A stretch of DNA of 12,008 bases, taken from positions 1 to 12,008 of the forward strand of contig CABVAP010000067.1 in the NCBI GenBank assembly GCA_902496345.1, read 5' to 3'. This DNA comes from an uncultured Eubacteriales bacterium (GTDB taxonomy: Bacteria > Bacillota > Clostridia > Lachnospirales > CAG-274). The translations under genes and the position numbers were made by a program. Below the pieces are notes generated by a model. The model ran no database searches. It was not told where the DNA came from and saw only the letters and a program-made list of their open reading frames with translations. Within the stretch, counting starts at the first letter, position 1; each line of letters starts with the position of its first letter. Below are positions 1-6,661 of this stretch, piece after piece.

Positions 1-180
1 TAGTTTCCGGCAAATACGTGGCACCGTTTATGAGCTTGCACAAGTAAAATCGGTTTAAAACAAAAACGGTTCAATTTTGTTTTAAATTGATTTTACGCAA
101 GCGAATGTGCCGTTGTCGATTTTGAAAAGGCTTGTAGGGTGGTGGGGCAAAGCCCCACGGTCTTTACAAACCCCAATTTG
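1..180 (+). repeat. Dispersed structured intergenic repeat, copy A (cut by left edge)
   Basis: Non-coding DNA sharing blocks with 6329-6557 and, inverted, with 11825-12008. Positions 1-8 match the 3' arm of the GGAAAC/GTTTCC hairpin of the other copies, so the element starts outside the window. Positions 20-111 form a long imperfect hairpin: GGCAC (20-24) with GTGCC (107-111), GCTTGC (34-39) with GCAAGC (97-102), and an 18-bp helix of 44-61 with 79-96 broken only by two G-T pairs. The best conserved block is 131-162, which matches copy B at 30 of 32 positions and contains the hairpin GTGGGGC-AAA-GCCCCAC (142-158). Positions 137-164 are identical to copy C. No convincing ORF is present. The right boundary is approximate. 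Confidence 0.75.
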
Positions 181-196
181 TTGAGATTTTTTAGAA

Positions 197-230
197 AATA
201 AAAAAAGCTACTTTTTAAAAAGTAGCTTTT
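197..230 (-). terminator. Rho-independent terminator of ilvE
   Basis: Positions 203-230 are a perfect 28-nt palindrome with arm AAAAGCTACTTTTT. Read on the minus strand it is followed by a run of T (complement of the A-run at 201-206 and beyond). It lies 12 bases past the ilvE stop codon, as expected for an intrinsic terminator. Its A/T-rich symmetry could let it work in both directions. Confidence 0.85.
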
Positions 231-241
231 AGTTTGTTTAA

Positions 242-1309
242 TTATTTTACTTTAACTGTCCAGTTCATATCATCTGGAATTTTACCCCATTGGATACCAG
301 TTAATGTATCGTAAAGTTTCTGAGTGATTTCACCTGTTTTAAAATCGTTGATTTTTGCGATTTCATCTTCATAACGAAGTTCGCCAACTGGAGAAATAAC
401 GGCTGCTGTTCCTGTACCAAATACTTCTTCAAGTTTGCCTTCTCTTGCTGCTTTCATTATATCAACAATTGCAACGTGTTCTTCTTTTACTTCATATCCC
501 CATTTTTTAAGGAGTTCTATACAAGACATTCTTGTTACACCTGGAAGTACTGTTCCTGATGTTGGTGCTGTGTAAAATACACCGTCAATCTTAAAGAAGA
601 TGTTCATTGAACCAACTTCTTCTACATATTTTCTTTCAACACCGTCAAGCCACAATACTTGTGAATATCCAAGGTCGTGTGCTTTTACCTGTGATGCTAA
701 TGATGCTGCATAGTTACCACCACATTTAATGAAACCTGTTCCACCTGGTGTTGCTCTTACATATTCGTCTTCAACGAAAATTTTAACAGGGTTCATTCCC
801 TCTTCATAATATGCTCCAACTGGTGATGCGATAATCATAAACATATATGTATCAGATGGTTTTACACCTAAATGTGGTTCTGTTGCGATAACAAATGGTC
901 TTAAGTAAAGTGATGTTTCTGGTTCTGATGGAACCCAATCTTTCTCAACTTCTACAAGTGTTTTTACTGCCTGAACAAAGTCGTCTACTGGAATTTCAGG
1001 AATACACATACGTCTATGAGTTGACTGCATACGTGCTGCATTTCTATCAGGACGGAAAAGCTGTACTGAACCGTCTGCACAACGATATGCTTTTAATCCT
1101 TCGAATGATTCCTGTGCATAATGAAATACCATTGCTGATGGTTCAAGGCTTATTGGCTGATATGGTACTATTCTTGCATCGTGCCAACCTTTTCCTTCTG
1201 TATAGTCCATAACAAACATATTATCAGTATAATATTTACCAAAACTAAGATTTTTTTGGTCTGGTTTTTCTTTTTTTGTTTTTGCTAAATCCATTTTAAT
1301 GTCAAGCAT
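242..1309 (-). CDS. ilvE: Branched-chain amino acid aminotransferase (IlvE)
   Basis: Cytosolic PLP-dependent class IV aminotransferase that interconverts leucine, isoleucine and valine with their 2-oxo acids, using glutamate/2-oxoglutarate. The 355-residue length fits the longer IlvE/BCAT subtype. Visible family marks are FHYAQESFEGLKAYR (62-76), the PLP lysine in GFIKCGGNYAAS (Lys195), the EEVGSMNIFF segment (230-239), SGTVLPGVTR (251-260) and the phosphate-loop-like FGTGTAAVISPVG (297-309). The first ATG is chosen because AAGAGTG lies 7 bases upstream on the minus strand; the in-frame ATG five codons later has no such site. It is monocistronic, with its own promoter (1363-1391) and terminator, and is divergent from the str operon. 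The short leader leaves no room for a T-box, so tRNA-sensing control is not seen. The family assignment is secure; preference among the three amino acids cannot be read. Confidence 0.96.
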   Translation of the reverse strand: MLDIKMDLAKTKKEKPDQKNLSFGKYYTDNMFVMDYTEGKGWHDARIVPYQPISLEPSAMVFHYAQESFEGLKAYRCADGSVQLFRPDRNAARMQSTHRRMCIPEIPVDDFVQAVKTLVEVEKDWVPSEPETSLYLRPFVIATEPHLGVKPSDTYMFMIIASPVGAYYEEGMNPVKIFVEDEYVRATPGGTGFIKCGGNYAASLASQVKAHDLGYSQVLWLDGVERKYVEEVGSMNIFFKIDGVFYTAPTSGTVLPGVTRMSCIELLKKWGYEVKEEHVAIVDIMKAAREGKLEEVFGTGTAAVISPVGELRYEDEIAKINDFKTGEITQKLYDTLTGIQWGKIPDDMNWTVKVK

Positions 1310-1362
1310 TAATAATCACTCTTTTCTTATTTAAATTTTAAATTAAAAATTGATTACTTTTT

Positions 1363-1391
1363 ATTATATACCTATTTCTAAAAAATTCAAT
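1363..1391 (-). promoter_or_regulatory. Sigma-A promoter of ilvE
   Basis: On the minus strand, TTGAAT (1391-1386) is separated by 17 bases from a perfect TATAAT (1368-1363). The predicted leader before the ilvE ATG is about 45 nt. No operator-like palindrome stands out. Confidence 0.75.
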
Positions 1392-1394
1392 AGG

Positions 1395-1650
1395 AAAAAT
1401 TAAATTTTATGTCAAAAATTAAAAAAGTTTTATCTTTAATTAGTTCGATTAACTCATATTAAATTACATAATAAGCTATAACTTGAATTTATAAATTTAA
1501 AAAGCAATTTATTGGACAATGTTAATAAAAATTTTGGTGTATTTAATTAATATTTATGCAAGTTATACGTTTTTGTATATTTGACTTTATTTGTTTTATT
1601 GATTAAGACGAAAATTGTTTTTTTGCACTTTTATATGCTTATTTTTTTTA
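1395..1650. other. AT-rich divergent spacer with no recognised gene
   Basis: Very AT-rich sequence between the ilvE and str promoters. I see no ORF of useful length with a ribosome binding site, no RNA gene and no strong hairpin. The A/T tracts just upstream of the str promoter, including the T-run around 1640-1650, could act as an UP element or as bent DNA; this is inference. Confidence 0.6.
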
Positions 1651-1657
1651 AAAACTA

Positions 1658-1686
1658 TTGACATATAGCTGGCTTGTTGCTATAAT
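1658..1686 (+). promoter_or_regulatory. Consensus sigma-A promoter of the str operon
   Basis: TTGACA (1658-1663) and TATAAT (1681-1686) both match the consensus perfectly and are exactly 17 bases apart. Such a promoter fits the very high demand for S12, S7, EF-G and EF-Tu. The predicted leader to the rpsL ATG is about 93 nt. Confidence 0.95.
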
Positions 1687-1700
1687 ATAGACTTGTGTGG

Positions 1701-1720
1701 GTATGAAAAACATTTCATAC
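1701..1720 (+). promoter_or_regulatory. 5'-leader hairpin of the str operon mRNA
   Basis: GTATGAAA (1701-1708) and TTTCATAC (1713-1720) form a perfect 8-bp stem around an AACA loop, starting only about 8 nt from the expected transcript start. There is no T-run after it, so it is not a terminator. A 5'-terminal stem that protects the mRNA is the simplest reading; a protein-binding site is possible. Confidence 0.55.
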
Positions 1721-1785
1721 GAATTTGTTCGGATTACCAATACAATGGCAGAAAATTATTAAATATGCAGGGAGGTGCAACTTAA

Positions 1786-2202
1786 ATGCCAACATTTAAC
1801 CAGTTAGTAAGAAAAGGCAGACAGACTAAATTTGAAAAATCTACTGCTCCAGCTCTTCAGAAAGGACTTAACTCTTTAAAAAGAAAACAGACTGATATGA
1901 GTTCTCCACAAAAACGTGGTGTGTGTACTTCTGTTAAAACAGCTACACCTAAAAAACCTAACTCAGCTCTTAGAAAAATCGCCAGAGTTCGTCTTTCTAA
2001 TGGTATCGAAGTAACTGCTTATATCCCAGGTGAAGGTCACAACTTACAGGAACATAGCGTTGTTCTTATCAGAGGTGGTAGAGTAAAAGACGTTCCTGGT
2101 GTACGTTACCACATCATCAGAGGTACTCTTGATACTGCAGGCGTTGCTGACAGAAAACAGTCTCGTTCTAAATACGGCGCTAAACGTGCTAAGAAAAAAT
2201 AA
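1786..2202 (+). CDS. rpsL: 30S ribosomal protein S12
   Basis: S12 sits at the decoding centre of the small subunit and helps set translational accuracy. The product is 138 residues, the Firmicutes length, with the usual insertion relative to the E. coli protein. The diagnostic segments TPKKPNSALRK (54-64), EVTAYIPGEGHNLQEHSV (75-92) and GGRVKDVPGVRYH (97-109) are all present. The lysines where streptomycin-resistance substitutions are known, equivalent to E. coli K43 and K88 (here Lys56 and Lys101), are unchanged. Asp102 is the position methylthiolated by RimO in organisms that have it. GGGAGGTG (1770-1777) fixes the ATG. First gene of the str operon, followed by an unusually structured 167-base gap before rpsG. 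Confidence 0.99.
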   Translation: MPTFNQLVRKGRQTKFEKSTAPALQKGLNSLKRKQTDMSSPQKRGVCTSVKTATPKKPNSALRKIARVRLSNGIEVTAYIPGEGHNLQEHSVVLIRGGRVKDVPGVRYHIIRGTLDTAGVADRKQSRSKYGAKRAKKK

Positions 2203-2243
2203 TTAAACTAAATTAAATTTTATTCGAAATTAAAAAACGTATT

Positions 2244-2330
2244 TGCCTTGTACTTTAATAACAACTGTCGTTGTAGAGGTTTGACCTTAGTACAAAGGCA
2301 TTGAAATGCAAGGGCACACCTTGCAAGTAC
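2244..2330 (+). ncRNA. Candidate structured cis-regulatory RNA in the rpsL-rpsG gap
   Basis: The spacer can fold into a compact structure. P1 pairs TGCCTTGTACT (2244-2254) with AGTACAAAGGCA (2289-2300), 11 bp with one bulged A. It encloses P2, ACAAC-TGTC-GTTGT (2261-2274), and P3, AGGT-TTG-ACCT (2277-2287), giving a three-way junction. P4, TGCAAGG-GCACA-CCTTGCA (2307-2325), follows. GTACTT (2250-2255) can instead pair with AAGTAC (2325-2330), which excludes P1 and part of P4, so two folds are possible. No T-run follows, so it is not an intrinsic terminator. In E. coli, S7 represses the str operon by binding the S12-S7 intercistronic region; an S7 target here is a reasonable inference, not shown. 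It could also be an RNA processing site. Confidence 0.5.
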
Positions 2331-2369
2331 CGTTGAATTAATATTTCTATAATTAAGGAGGGAAGAATC

Positions 2370-2840
2370 GTGCCACGTAAAGGTCATGTTTCAAAAAGAG
2401 AAGTATTACCAGACCCTTTATACAAAAGTAAGGTAGTTACTAAACTCATTAATTCCGTTATGCTTGACGGAAAAAAAGGTATTGCTCAAAAAATAGTTTA
2501 TGGTGCATTTGAAAAAGTTTCTGAAAAAACAGGTACTCCTAGTATGGAGGCTTTTGAACAAGCTCTTAACAACATTATGCCTGTTCTTGAAGTTAAAGCT
2601 CGCCGTGTTGGTGGTGCTACTTATCAGGTACCTATCGAAATTAAACCAGACAGAAGACTCGCTCTTGGTCTTCGTTGGCTTACTTTATATAGCAGAAAAA
2701 GAAGCGAAAAAACTATGATTGACCGTCTTGCCGGTGAAATTATGGATGCTATTAACAACGCCGGTGGCGCTGTTAAAAAGAAAGATGAAACTCATAAAAT
2801 GGCAGAAGCTAACAAAGCTTTCTCTCATTACAAATGGTAA
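2370..2840 (+). CDS. rpsG: 30S ribosomal protein S7
   Basis: S7 is a primary binder of the 16S rRNA 3' domain, organises the head of the small subunit and lies near the E site. The 156-residue product begins MPRKGHVSKREVLPDP and contains the family segments NSVMLDGKKGIAQKIVYGAF (28-47) and the basic stretch LRWLTLYSRKRSEKTMIDRLAGE (101-123, described here by its ends). It starts with GTG, chosen because AAGGAGGG (2355-2362) ends 7 bases before it and no ATG is near. Second gene of the str operon. The spacer before it is a candidate autoregulatory target for its own product; fusA follows after 19 bases. Confidence 0.98.
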   Translation: MPRKGHVSKREVLPDPLYKSKVVTKLINSVMLDGKKGIAQKIVYGAFEKVSEKTGTPSMEAFEQALNNIMPVLEVKARRVGGATYQVPIEIKPDRRLALGLRWLTLYSRKRSEKTMIDRLAGEIMDAINNAGGAVKKKDETHKMAEANKAFSHYKW

Positions 2841-2859
2841 TTAAAAAGGAGGAATAACT

Positions 2860-4965
2860 GTGGCAGGTAGAGCTTGTCCTCTTGAGAGAACTCGTAATAT
2901 CGGTATTATGGCTCACATCGATGCCGGTAAAACTACTCTTACAGAGCGTATTTTATTCTATACAGGTCGTACTTATAAAATTGGTGATACTCACGAAGGT
3001 ACTGCTACTATGGACTGGATGGAACAGGAACAGGAAAGAGGTATAACAATTACTTCTGCTGCGACTACTACTCAGTGGCATATTGGCGAAGGCCCTATGC
3101 ACCGTATCAACATTATCGATACTCCTGGTCACGTTGACTTCACTGTTGAAGTTGAACGTTCTCTTCGTGTTCTCGATGGTTCTGTTGGTGTTTTCTGTGC
3201 TAAAGGTGGTGTTGAACCTCAGTCTGAAACAGTTTGGAGACAGGCTGACAGATACAACGTTCCTCGTATGGCTTTCGTTAACAAAATGGACATTATGGGT
3301 GCTGATTTCTACAATGTATTAGGTATGATTAAAGACAGACTTAATGCTAACCCTATCGCTGTTCAACTTCCTATCGGTGCTGAAGACGATTTCGTTGGTA
3401 TCATCGACCTTATGGAAATGAAAGCTTACTATTACAATGATAAACAAGGTACTGATATTTCTATTCAGGACATTCCTGCTGATATGCAAGACAAAGCTGA
3501 CGAATACAGAGCAGCTATGGTTGAAGCTATCGCTGAAACTGATGAAGAATTAATGGAAAAATATCTTGAAGGTGAAGAACTTACTATCCCTGAAATGAAA
3601 GCTGCTTTACGTAAAGCTTGTATCGCTTGTGAAGCTACTCCTGTTTTCTGTGGTTCTGCTTACAGAAACAAAGGTGTTCAGAAACTTCTTGATGGTATCC
3701 TTGAATATATGCCAGCTCCTACTGATATTCCAGCTATCAAAGGTCACGAACCTGGCAAAGAAGACGTTGAAGTTGAAAGACATTCTTCTGACGAAGAACC
3801 TTTCGCTGCTCTCGCTTTCAAAATTATGAATGACCCATTCGTTGGTAAACTTGCTTTCTTTAGAGTTTACTCTGGTGTTCTTGAAGCTGGTTCTTATGTT
3901 TATAACTCTGTTAAAGGTAAAAAAGAACGTATCGGTCGTATCCTTCAGATGCACGCTAACAGCCGTCAAGAAATTGACAAAGTTTACGCTGGTGACATCG
4001 CTGCTGCTGTAGGTCTTAAACTTACAACTACTGGTGATACTTTATGTGACGAAGATAACGAAGTTATCCTCGAATCTATGAACTTCCCAGACCCTGTTAT
4101 CTCTGTTGCTATTGAACCTAAAACTAAAGCTGGTAGAGATAAAATGGGTATTGCTCTTGCAAAACTTGCAGAAGAAGACCCTACTTTCAAAACTTACACT
4201 AACCAGGAAACTGGTCAGACTATCATCGCTGGTATGGGTGAACTTCACCTTGAAATCATCGTTGACCGTCTTTTAAGAGAATTTAAAGTTGAAGCTAATG
4301 TTGGTGCTCCTCAGGTTGCTTATCGTGAAACTTTCCGTCACGATGTTGACCAAGAACACAAATATGCTAAACAGTCTGGTGGTCGTGGTCAATACGGTCA
4401 CTGTAAAGTTAGATTTGAAGTTATGGACGCAAACGAAGACAAAACTTACGAATTTGTTAACGAAGTTGTTGGTGGTGCTATTCCTAAAGAATATATCCCT
4501 GCTGTTGACAAAGGTATCCAAGAAGCTATGCAATCTGGTGTAATCGGTGGTTACCCTGTTGTTGGTATCAGAGCTGTTTGTTATGACGGTTCTTACCACG
4601 AAGTTGACTCTTCTGAAATGGCTTTCCAAATCGCTGGTTCTATGGCATTTAAAGAAGCTATGAGAAAATCTGACCCTGCTTTACTTGAACCTATTATGAA
4701 AGTTGACGTTACTGTTCCTGAAGACTATATGGGCGACGTTATCGGTGATATGAACAGCCGTCGTGGTCGTATTGAAGGTATGGAACCTGTAAACGGTATG
4801 CAGGTTGTTCACGGTTATGTTCCTCTTGCTGAAATGTTCGGTTACTCTACTGACCTTCGTTCTAAAACTCAGGGTCGTGGTACTTACTCTATGGAAGTTC
4901 ATCACTATGAAGCTGTTCCTAAGAGTATTCAGGACAAAGTTGCTGCTGGAAAAGCTGCTGAATAA
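2860..4965 (+). CDS. fusA: Elongation factor G
   Basis: Cytosolic GTPase that drives tRNA-mRNA translocation and, with RRF, ribosome recycling. It is full length at 701 residues. The G domain shows G1 AHIDAGKTT (18-26), switch I RGITI (60-64), G3 DTPGH (87-91) and G4 NKMD (141-144). The C-terminal domains carry the EF-G-specific GGRGQYGH and GDVIGDMNSRRGRIEGM segments. There is no truncation and no sign of the divergent paralogue FusA2. The GTG start is supported by AAAGGAGG (2845-2852), 7 bases upstream. Codon use is very strongly biased (GGT, GCT, GTT, CTT), typical of highest-expression genes; this bias also creates long but spurious antisense open frames across the gene. Confidence 0.99.
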   Translation: MAGRACPLERTRNIGIMAHIDAGKTTLTERILFYTGRTYKIGDTHEGTATMDWMEQEQERGITITSAATTTQWHIGEGPMHRINIIDTPGHVDFTVEVERSLRVLDGSVGVFCAKGGVEPQSETVWRQADRYNVPRMAFVNKMDIMGADFYNVLGMIKDRLNANPIAVQLPIGAEDDFVGIIDLMEMKAYYYNDKQGTDISIQDIPADMQDKADEYRAAMVEAIAETDEELMEKYLEGEELTIPEMKAALRKACIACEATPVFCGSAYRNKGVQKLLDGILEYMPAPTDIPAIKGHEPGKEDVEVERHSSDEEPFAALAFKIMNDPFVGKLAFFRVYSGVLEAGSYVYNSVKGKKERIGRILQMHANSRQEIDKVYAGDIAAAVGLKLTTTGDTLCDEDNEVILESMNFPDPVISVAIEPKTKAGRDKMGIALAKLAEEDPTFKTYTNQETGQTIIAGMGELHLEIIVDRLLREFKVEANVGAPQVAYRETFRHDVDQEHKYAKQSGGRGQYGHCKVRFEVMDANEDKTYEFVNEVVGGAIPKEYIPAVDKGIQEAMQSGVIGGYPVVGIRAVCYDGSYHEVDSSEMAFQIAGSMAFKEAMRKSDPALLEPIMKVDVTVPEDYMGDVIGDMNSRRGRIEGMEPVNGMQVVHGYVPLAEMFGYSTDLRSKTQGRGTYSMEVHHYEAVPKSIQDKVAAGKAAE

Positions 4966-4973
4966 AAAAATGC

Positions 4974-5002
4974 TTGCATAATTTTTGAAAATCAGATATA
5001 AT
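4974..5002 (+). promoter_or_regulatory. Internal promoter for tuf
   Basis: TTGCAT (4974-4979) lies 17 bases before a perfect TATAAT (4997-5002), just after the fusA stop. Transcription from here would give a separate tuf mRNA with a leader of about 40 nt, allowing more EF-Tu than EF-G. No terminator is seen between fusA and tuf, so read-through from the operon promoter should also occur. The -35 box matches consensus at only three of six positions. Confidence 0.65.
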
Positions 5003-5049
5003 ATTCTTATATAAATAAACTTATACTTTAATTAAGGAGGAAATTTTAA

Positions 5050-6237
5050 ATGGCTAAGGCACATTTTGAAAGAACTAAACCACACGTAAATATTGGTACT
5101 ATCGGTCACGTTGACCACGGTAAAACTACTTTAACTGCTGCTATCACTAAAACTTTACACGAAAGATACCAACTCGGTGAAGAAGTAGCTTTCGATAAAA
5201 TCGACAAAGCTCCTGAAGAAAAAGAAAGAGGTATCACTATCTCTACTACTCACGTAGAATATGAAACTCCTAACAGACATTACGCTCACGTTGACTGCCC
5301 AGGTCATGCTGACTACGTTAAAAATATGATTACTGGTGCTGCTCAGATGGACGGTGCTATCCTTGTTGTTGCTGCTACTGACGGTCCTATGGCTCAGACT
5401 AGAGAACATATCCTTCTTTCTCGTCAGGTTGGTGTTCCTAAAATCGTTGTATTTATGAACAAATGTGATATGGTTGACGATGAAGAACTCCTTGACTTAG
5501 TTGAAATGGAAATCAGCGAACTTTTAGCTGAATACGGATTCGAAGATTCTCCTATCGTTAGAGGTTCTGCTTTCCAGGCACTTCAAGACCCAGCTGGTCC
5601 TTGGGGAGATAAAATTGTTGAATTATTCGAAGTTATTGACGAATATATCCCTAACCCAGAAAGAGATTCTGACAAACCTTTCCTTATGCCTGTTGAAGAC
5701 GTATTCTCTATCACTGGTCGTGGTACTGTTGCTACAGGTAGAGTTGAACGTGGTGTTCTTAAAGTTAATGATGAAGTTGAAATCGTTGGTATCGTTGACG
5801 AAGCTCGTAAAGTTGTTGTAACTGGTATCGAAATGTTCCGTAAACTTCTTGATGAAGCTGAAGCTGGTGACAACGTTGGTACACTTCTTCGTGGTGTTCA
5901 GAGAAACGAAATCGAAAGAGGTCAAGTACTTGCTAAACCTGGTACTATCACTCCTCACACTAAATTCACTGCTCAGGTTTACGTTTTAACTGCTGATGAA
6001 GGTGGTCGTCACAAACCTTTCTTCAATAACTATCGTCCACAGTTCTACTTCAGAACAACTGACGTTACTGGTGTTATCACTCTTCCAGAAGGTACTGAAA
6101 TGTGTATGCCTGGTGACAACGTTGAAATGACTGTTGAACTTATCAGCCCAATCGCTATGGAACAAGGCCTTCGTTTCGCTATTCGTGAAGGTGGCCGTAC
6201 TGTAGGTTCTGGTTCTGTTGTTTCTATTATTGAATAA
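5050..6237 (+). CDS. tuf: Elongation factor Tu
   Basis: GTPase that delivers aminoacyl-tRNA to the ribosomal A site. The 395-residue protein is complete, with G1 GHVDHGKTT (19-27), switch I ERGITIS (59-65), G3 DCPGH (82-86), G4 NKCD (137-140) and the C-terminal REGGRTVGSGSV signature. The ATG follows a strong AAGGAGG about 9 bases upstream. Last gene of the str operon, with an internal promoter just before it and a strong terminator after it. Codon use is even more biased than in fusA. Whether a second tuf copy exists cannot be told from this window. Confidence 0.99.
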   Translation: MAKAHFERTKPHVNIGTIGHVDHGKTTLTAAITKTLHERYQLGEEVAFDKIDKAPEEKERGITISTTHVEYETPNRHYAHVDCPGHADYVKNMITGAAQMDGAILVVAATDGPMAQTREHILLSRQVGVPKIVVFMNKCDMVDDEELLDLVEMEISELLAEYGFEDSPIVRGSAFQALQDPAGPWGDKIVELFEVIDEYIPNPERDSDKPFLMPVEDVFSITGRGTVATGRVERGVLKVNDEVEIVGIVDEARKVVVTGIEMFRKLLDEAEAGDNVGTLLRGVQRNEIERGQVLAKPGTITPHTKFTAQVYVLTADEGGRHKPFFNNYRPQFYFRTTDVTGVITLPEGTEMCMPGDNVEMTVELISPIAMEQGLRFAIREGGRTVGSGSVVSIIE

Positions 6238-6275
6238 TAGATTCCTAAGCTGACTTATACTATAAGTTTATGATA

Positions 6276-6310
6276 AATACCGTTAGGTTTATGCCTAACG
6301 GTATTTTTTT
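6276..6310 (+). terminator. Strong intrinsic terminator of the str operon
   Basis: AATACCGTTAGG (6276-6287) and CCTAACGGTATT (6294-6305) make a perfect 12-bp stem with a 6-nt loop, running directly into a T-tract (6304-6310). It lies about 40 bases after the tuf stop and ends the transcript before copy B of the repeat. Confidence 0.95.
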
Positions 6311-6328
6311 GTTAACTGTCTTTTTTCA

Positions 6329-6557
6329 CTCTCTCGGCAAAAATAAAATTTATTAAGAATTTTATTTTTGCCTGCATAAGTCAATGACAAGATAGGAAAT
6401 GATAGTTTCCATAAAAAGTTCTTGCCAAGCTTTTTCAATGGGCATCGGAAAGAAGTCTGAATGGCGTAAGCCGGCTTTTGTGTAGCAAAAGTGCTGAAAG
6501 CTTGTAGGGTGGTTGGGCAACGCCCCACGGTCGTTTACACCTACAACTTCTAATTTT
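6329..6557 (+). repeat. Dispersed structured intergenic repeat, copy B (apparently complete)
   Basis: This is the only copy lying wholly inside the window. From left to right: a perfect 15-bp hairpin with arm GGCAAAAATAAAATT (6336-6350 with 6358-6372); hairpin GGAAAT-GATA-GTTTCC (6395-6410); a long-range 8-bp stem CAAGCTTT (6426-6433) with AAAGCTTG (6497-6504) enclosing GGC-GTAA-GCC (6463-6472) and CTTTTG-TGTAG-CAAAAG (6475-6491); the conserved block 6501-6532 with hairpin 6512-6528, which here has one mismatch; and the end block ACAACTTCTAATTT (6543-6556). It fills most of the 424-base gap between tuf and speD. I see no transposase and no clear target-site duplication. Confidence 0.75.
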
Positions 6558-6591
6558 TCAGAATATTTACATTAAAATAAATAATAAATCG

Positions 6592-6620
6592 TTGCTATTT
6601 TTTAAACTATATTGTAAAAT
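6592..6620 (+). promoter_or_regulatory. Probable promoter of the speD operon
   Basis: TTGCTA (6592-6597, 4 of 6 consensus) lies 17 bases before TAAAAT (6615-6620, 5 of 6). It is just beyond repeat copy B and about 40 bases before the speD start. Confidence 0.6.
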
Positions 6621-6661
6621 ATAAGATAGGAAAAAATTTATTAAAATAATGAAAGGCTGTG

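Noticed and set aside
1310..1392. T-box or other leader riboswitch for ilvE
   Set aside because: The predicted leader is only about 45 nt with no specifier stem, antiterminator or terminator.
1786..2202. Streptomycin-resistance type substitution in S12
   Set aside because: The lysines equivalent to E. coli K43 and K88 are both wild type (PKKPNS and GRVKD).
2341..2369. Separate promoter for rpsG from the TATAAT at 2348-2353
   Set aside because: It abuts the rpsG ribosome binding site, leaving no room for a start site upstream of it, and has no -35 box.
3607..4629. Long antisense open frames across fusA (for example 3607-3969, 3984-4190, 4042-4248, 4273-4629) and similar ones across tuf (5155-5409, 5583-5958)
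   Set aside because: They mirror the extreme codon bias of fusA and tuf, have low-complexity Ser/Thr/Asn/Phe-rich products, and lack ribosome binding sites.
6295..6528. Minus-strand 77-codon frame after tuf
   Set aside because: It lies wholly over the tuf terminator and the hairpins of repeat copy B, with no plausible ribosome site and no recognisable protein features.
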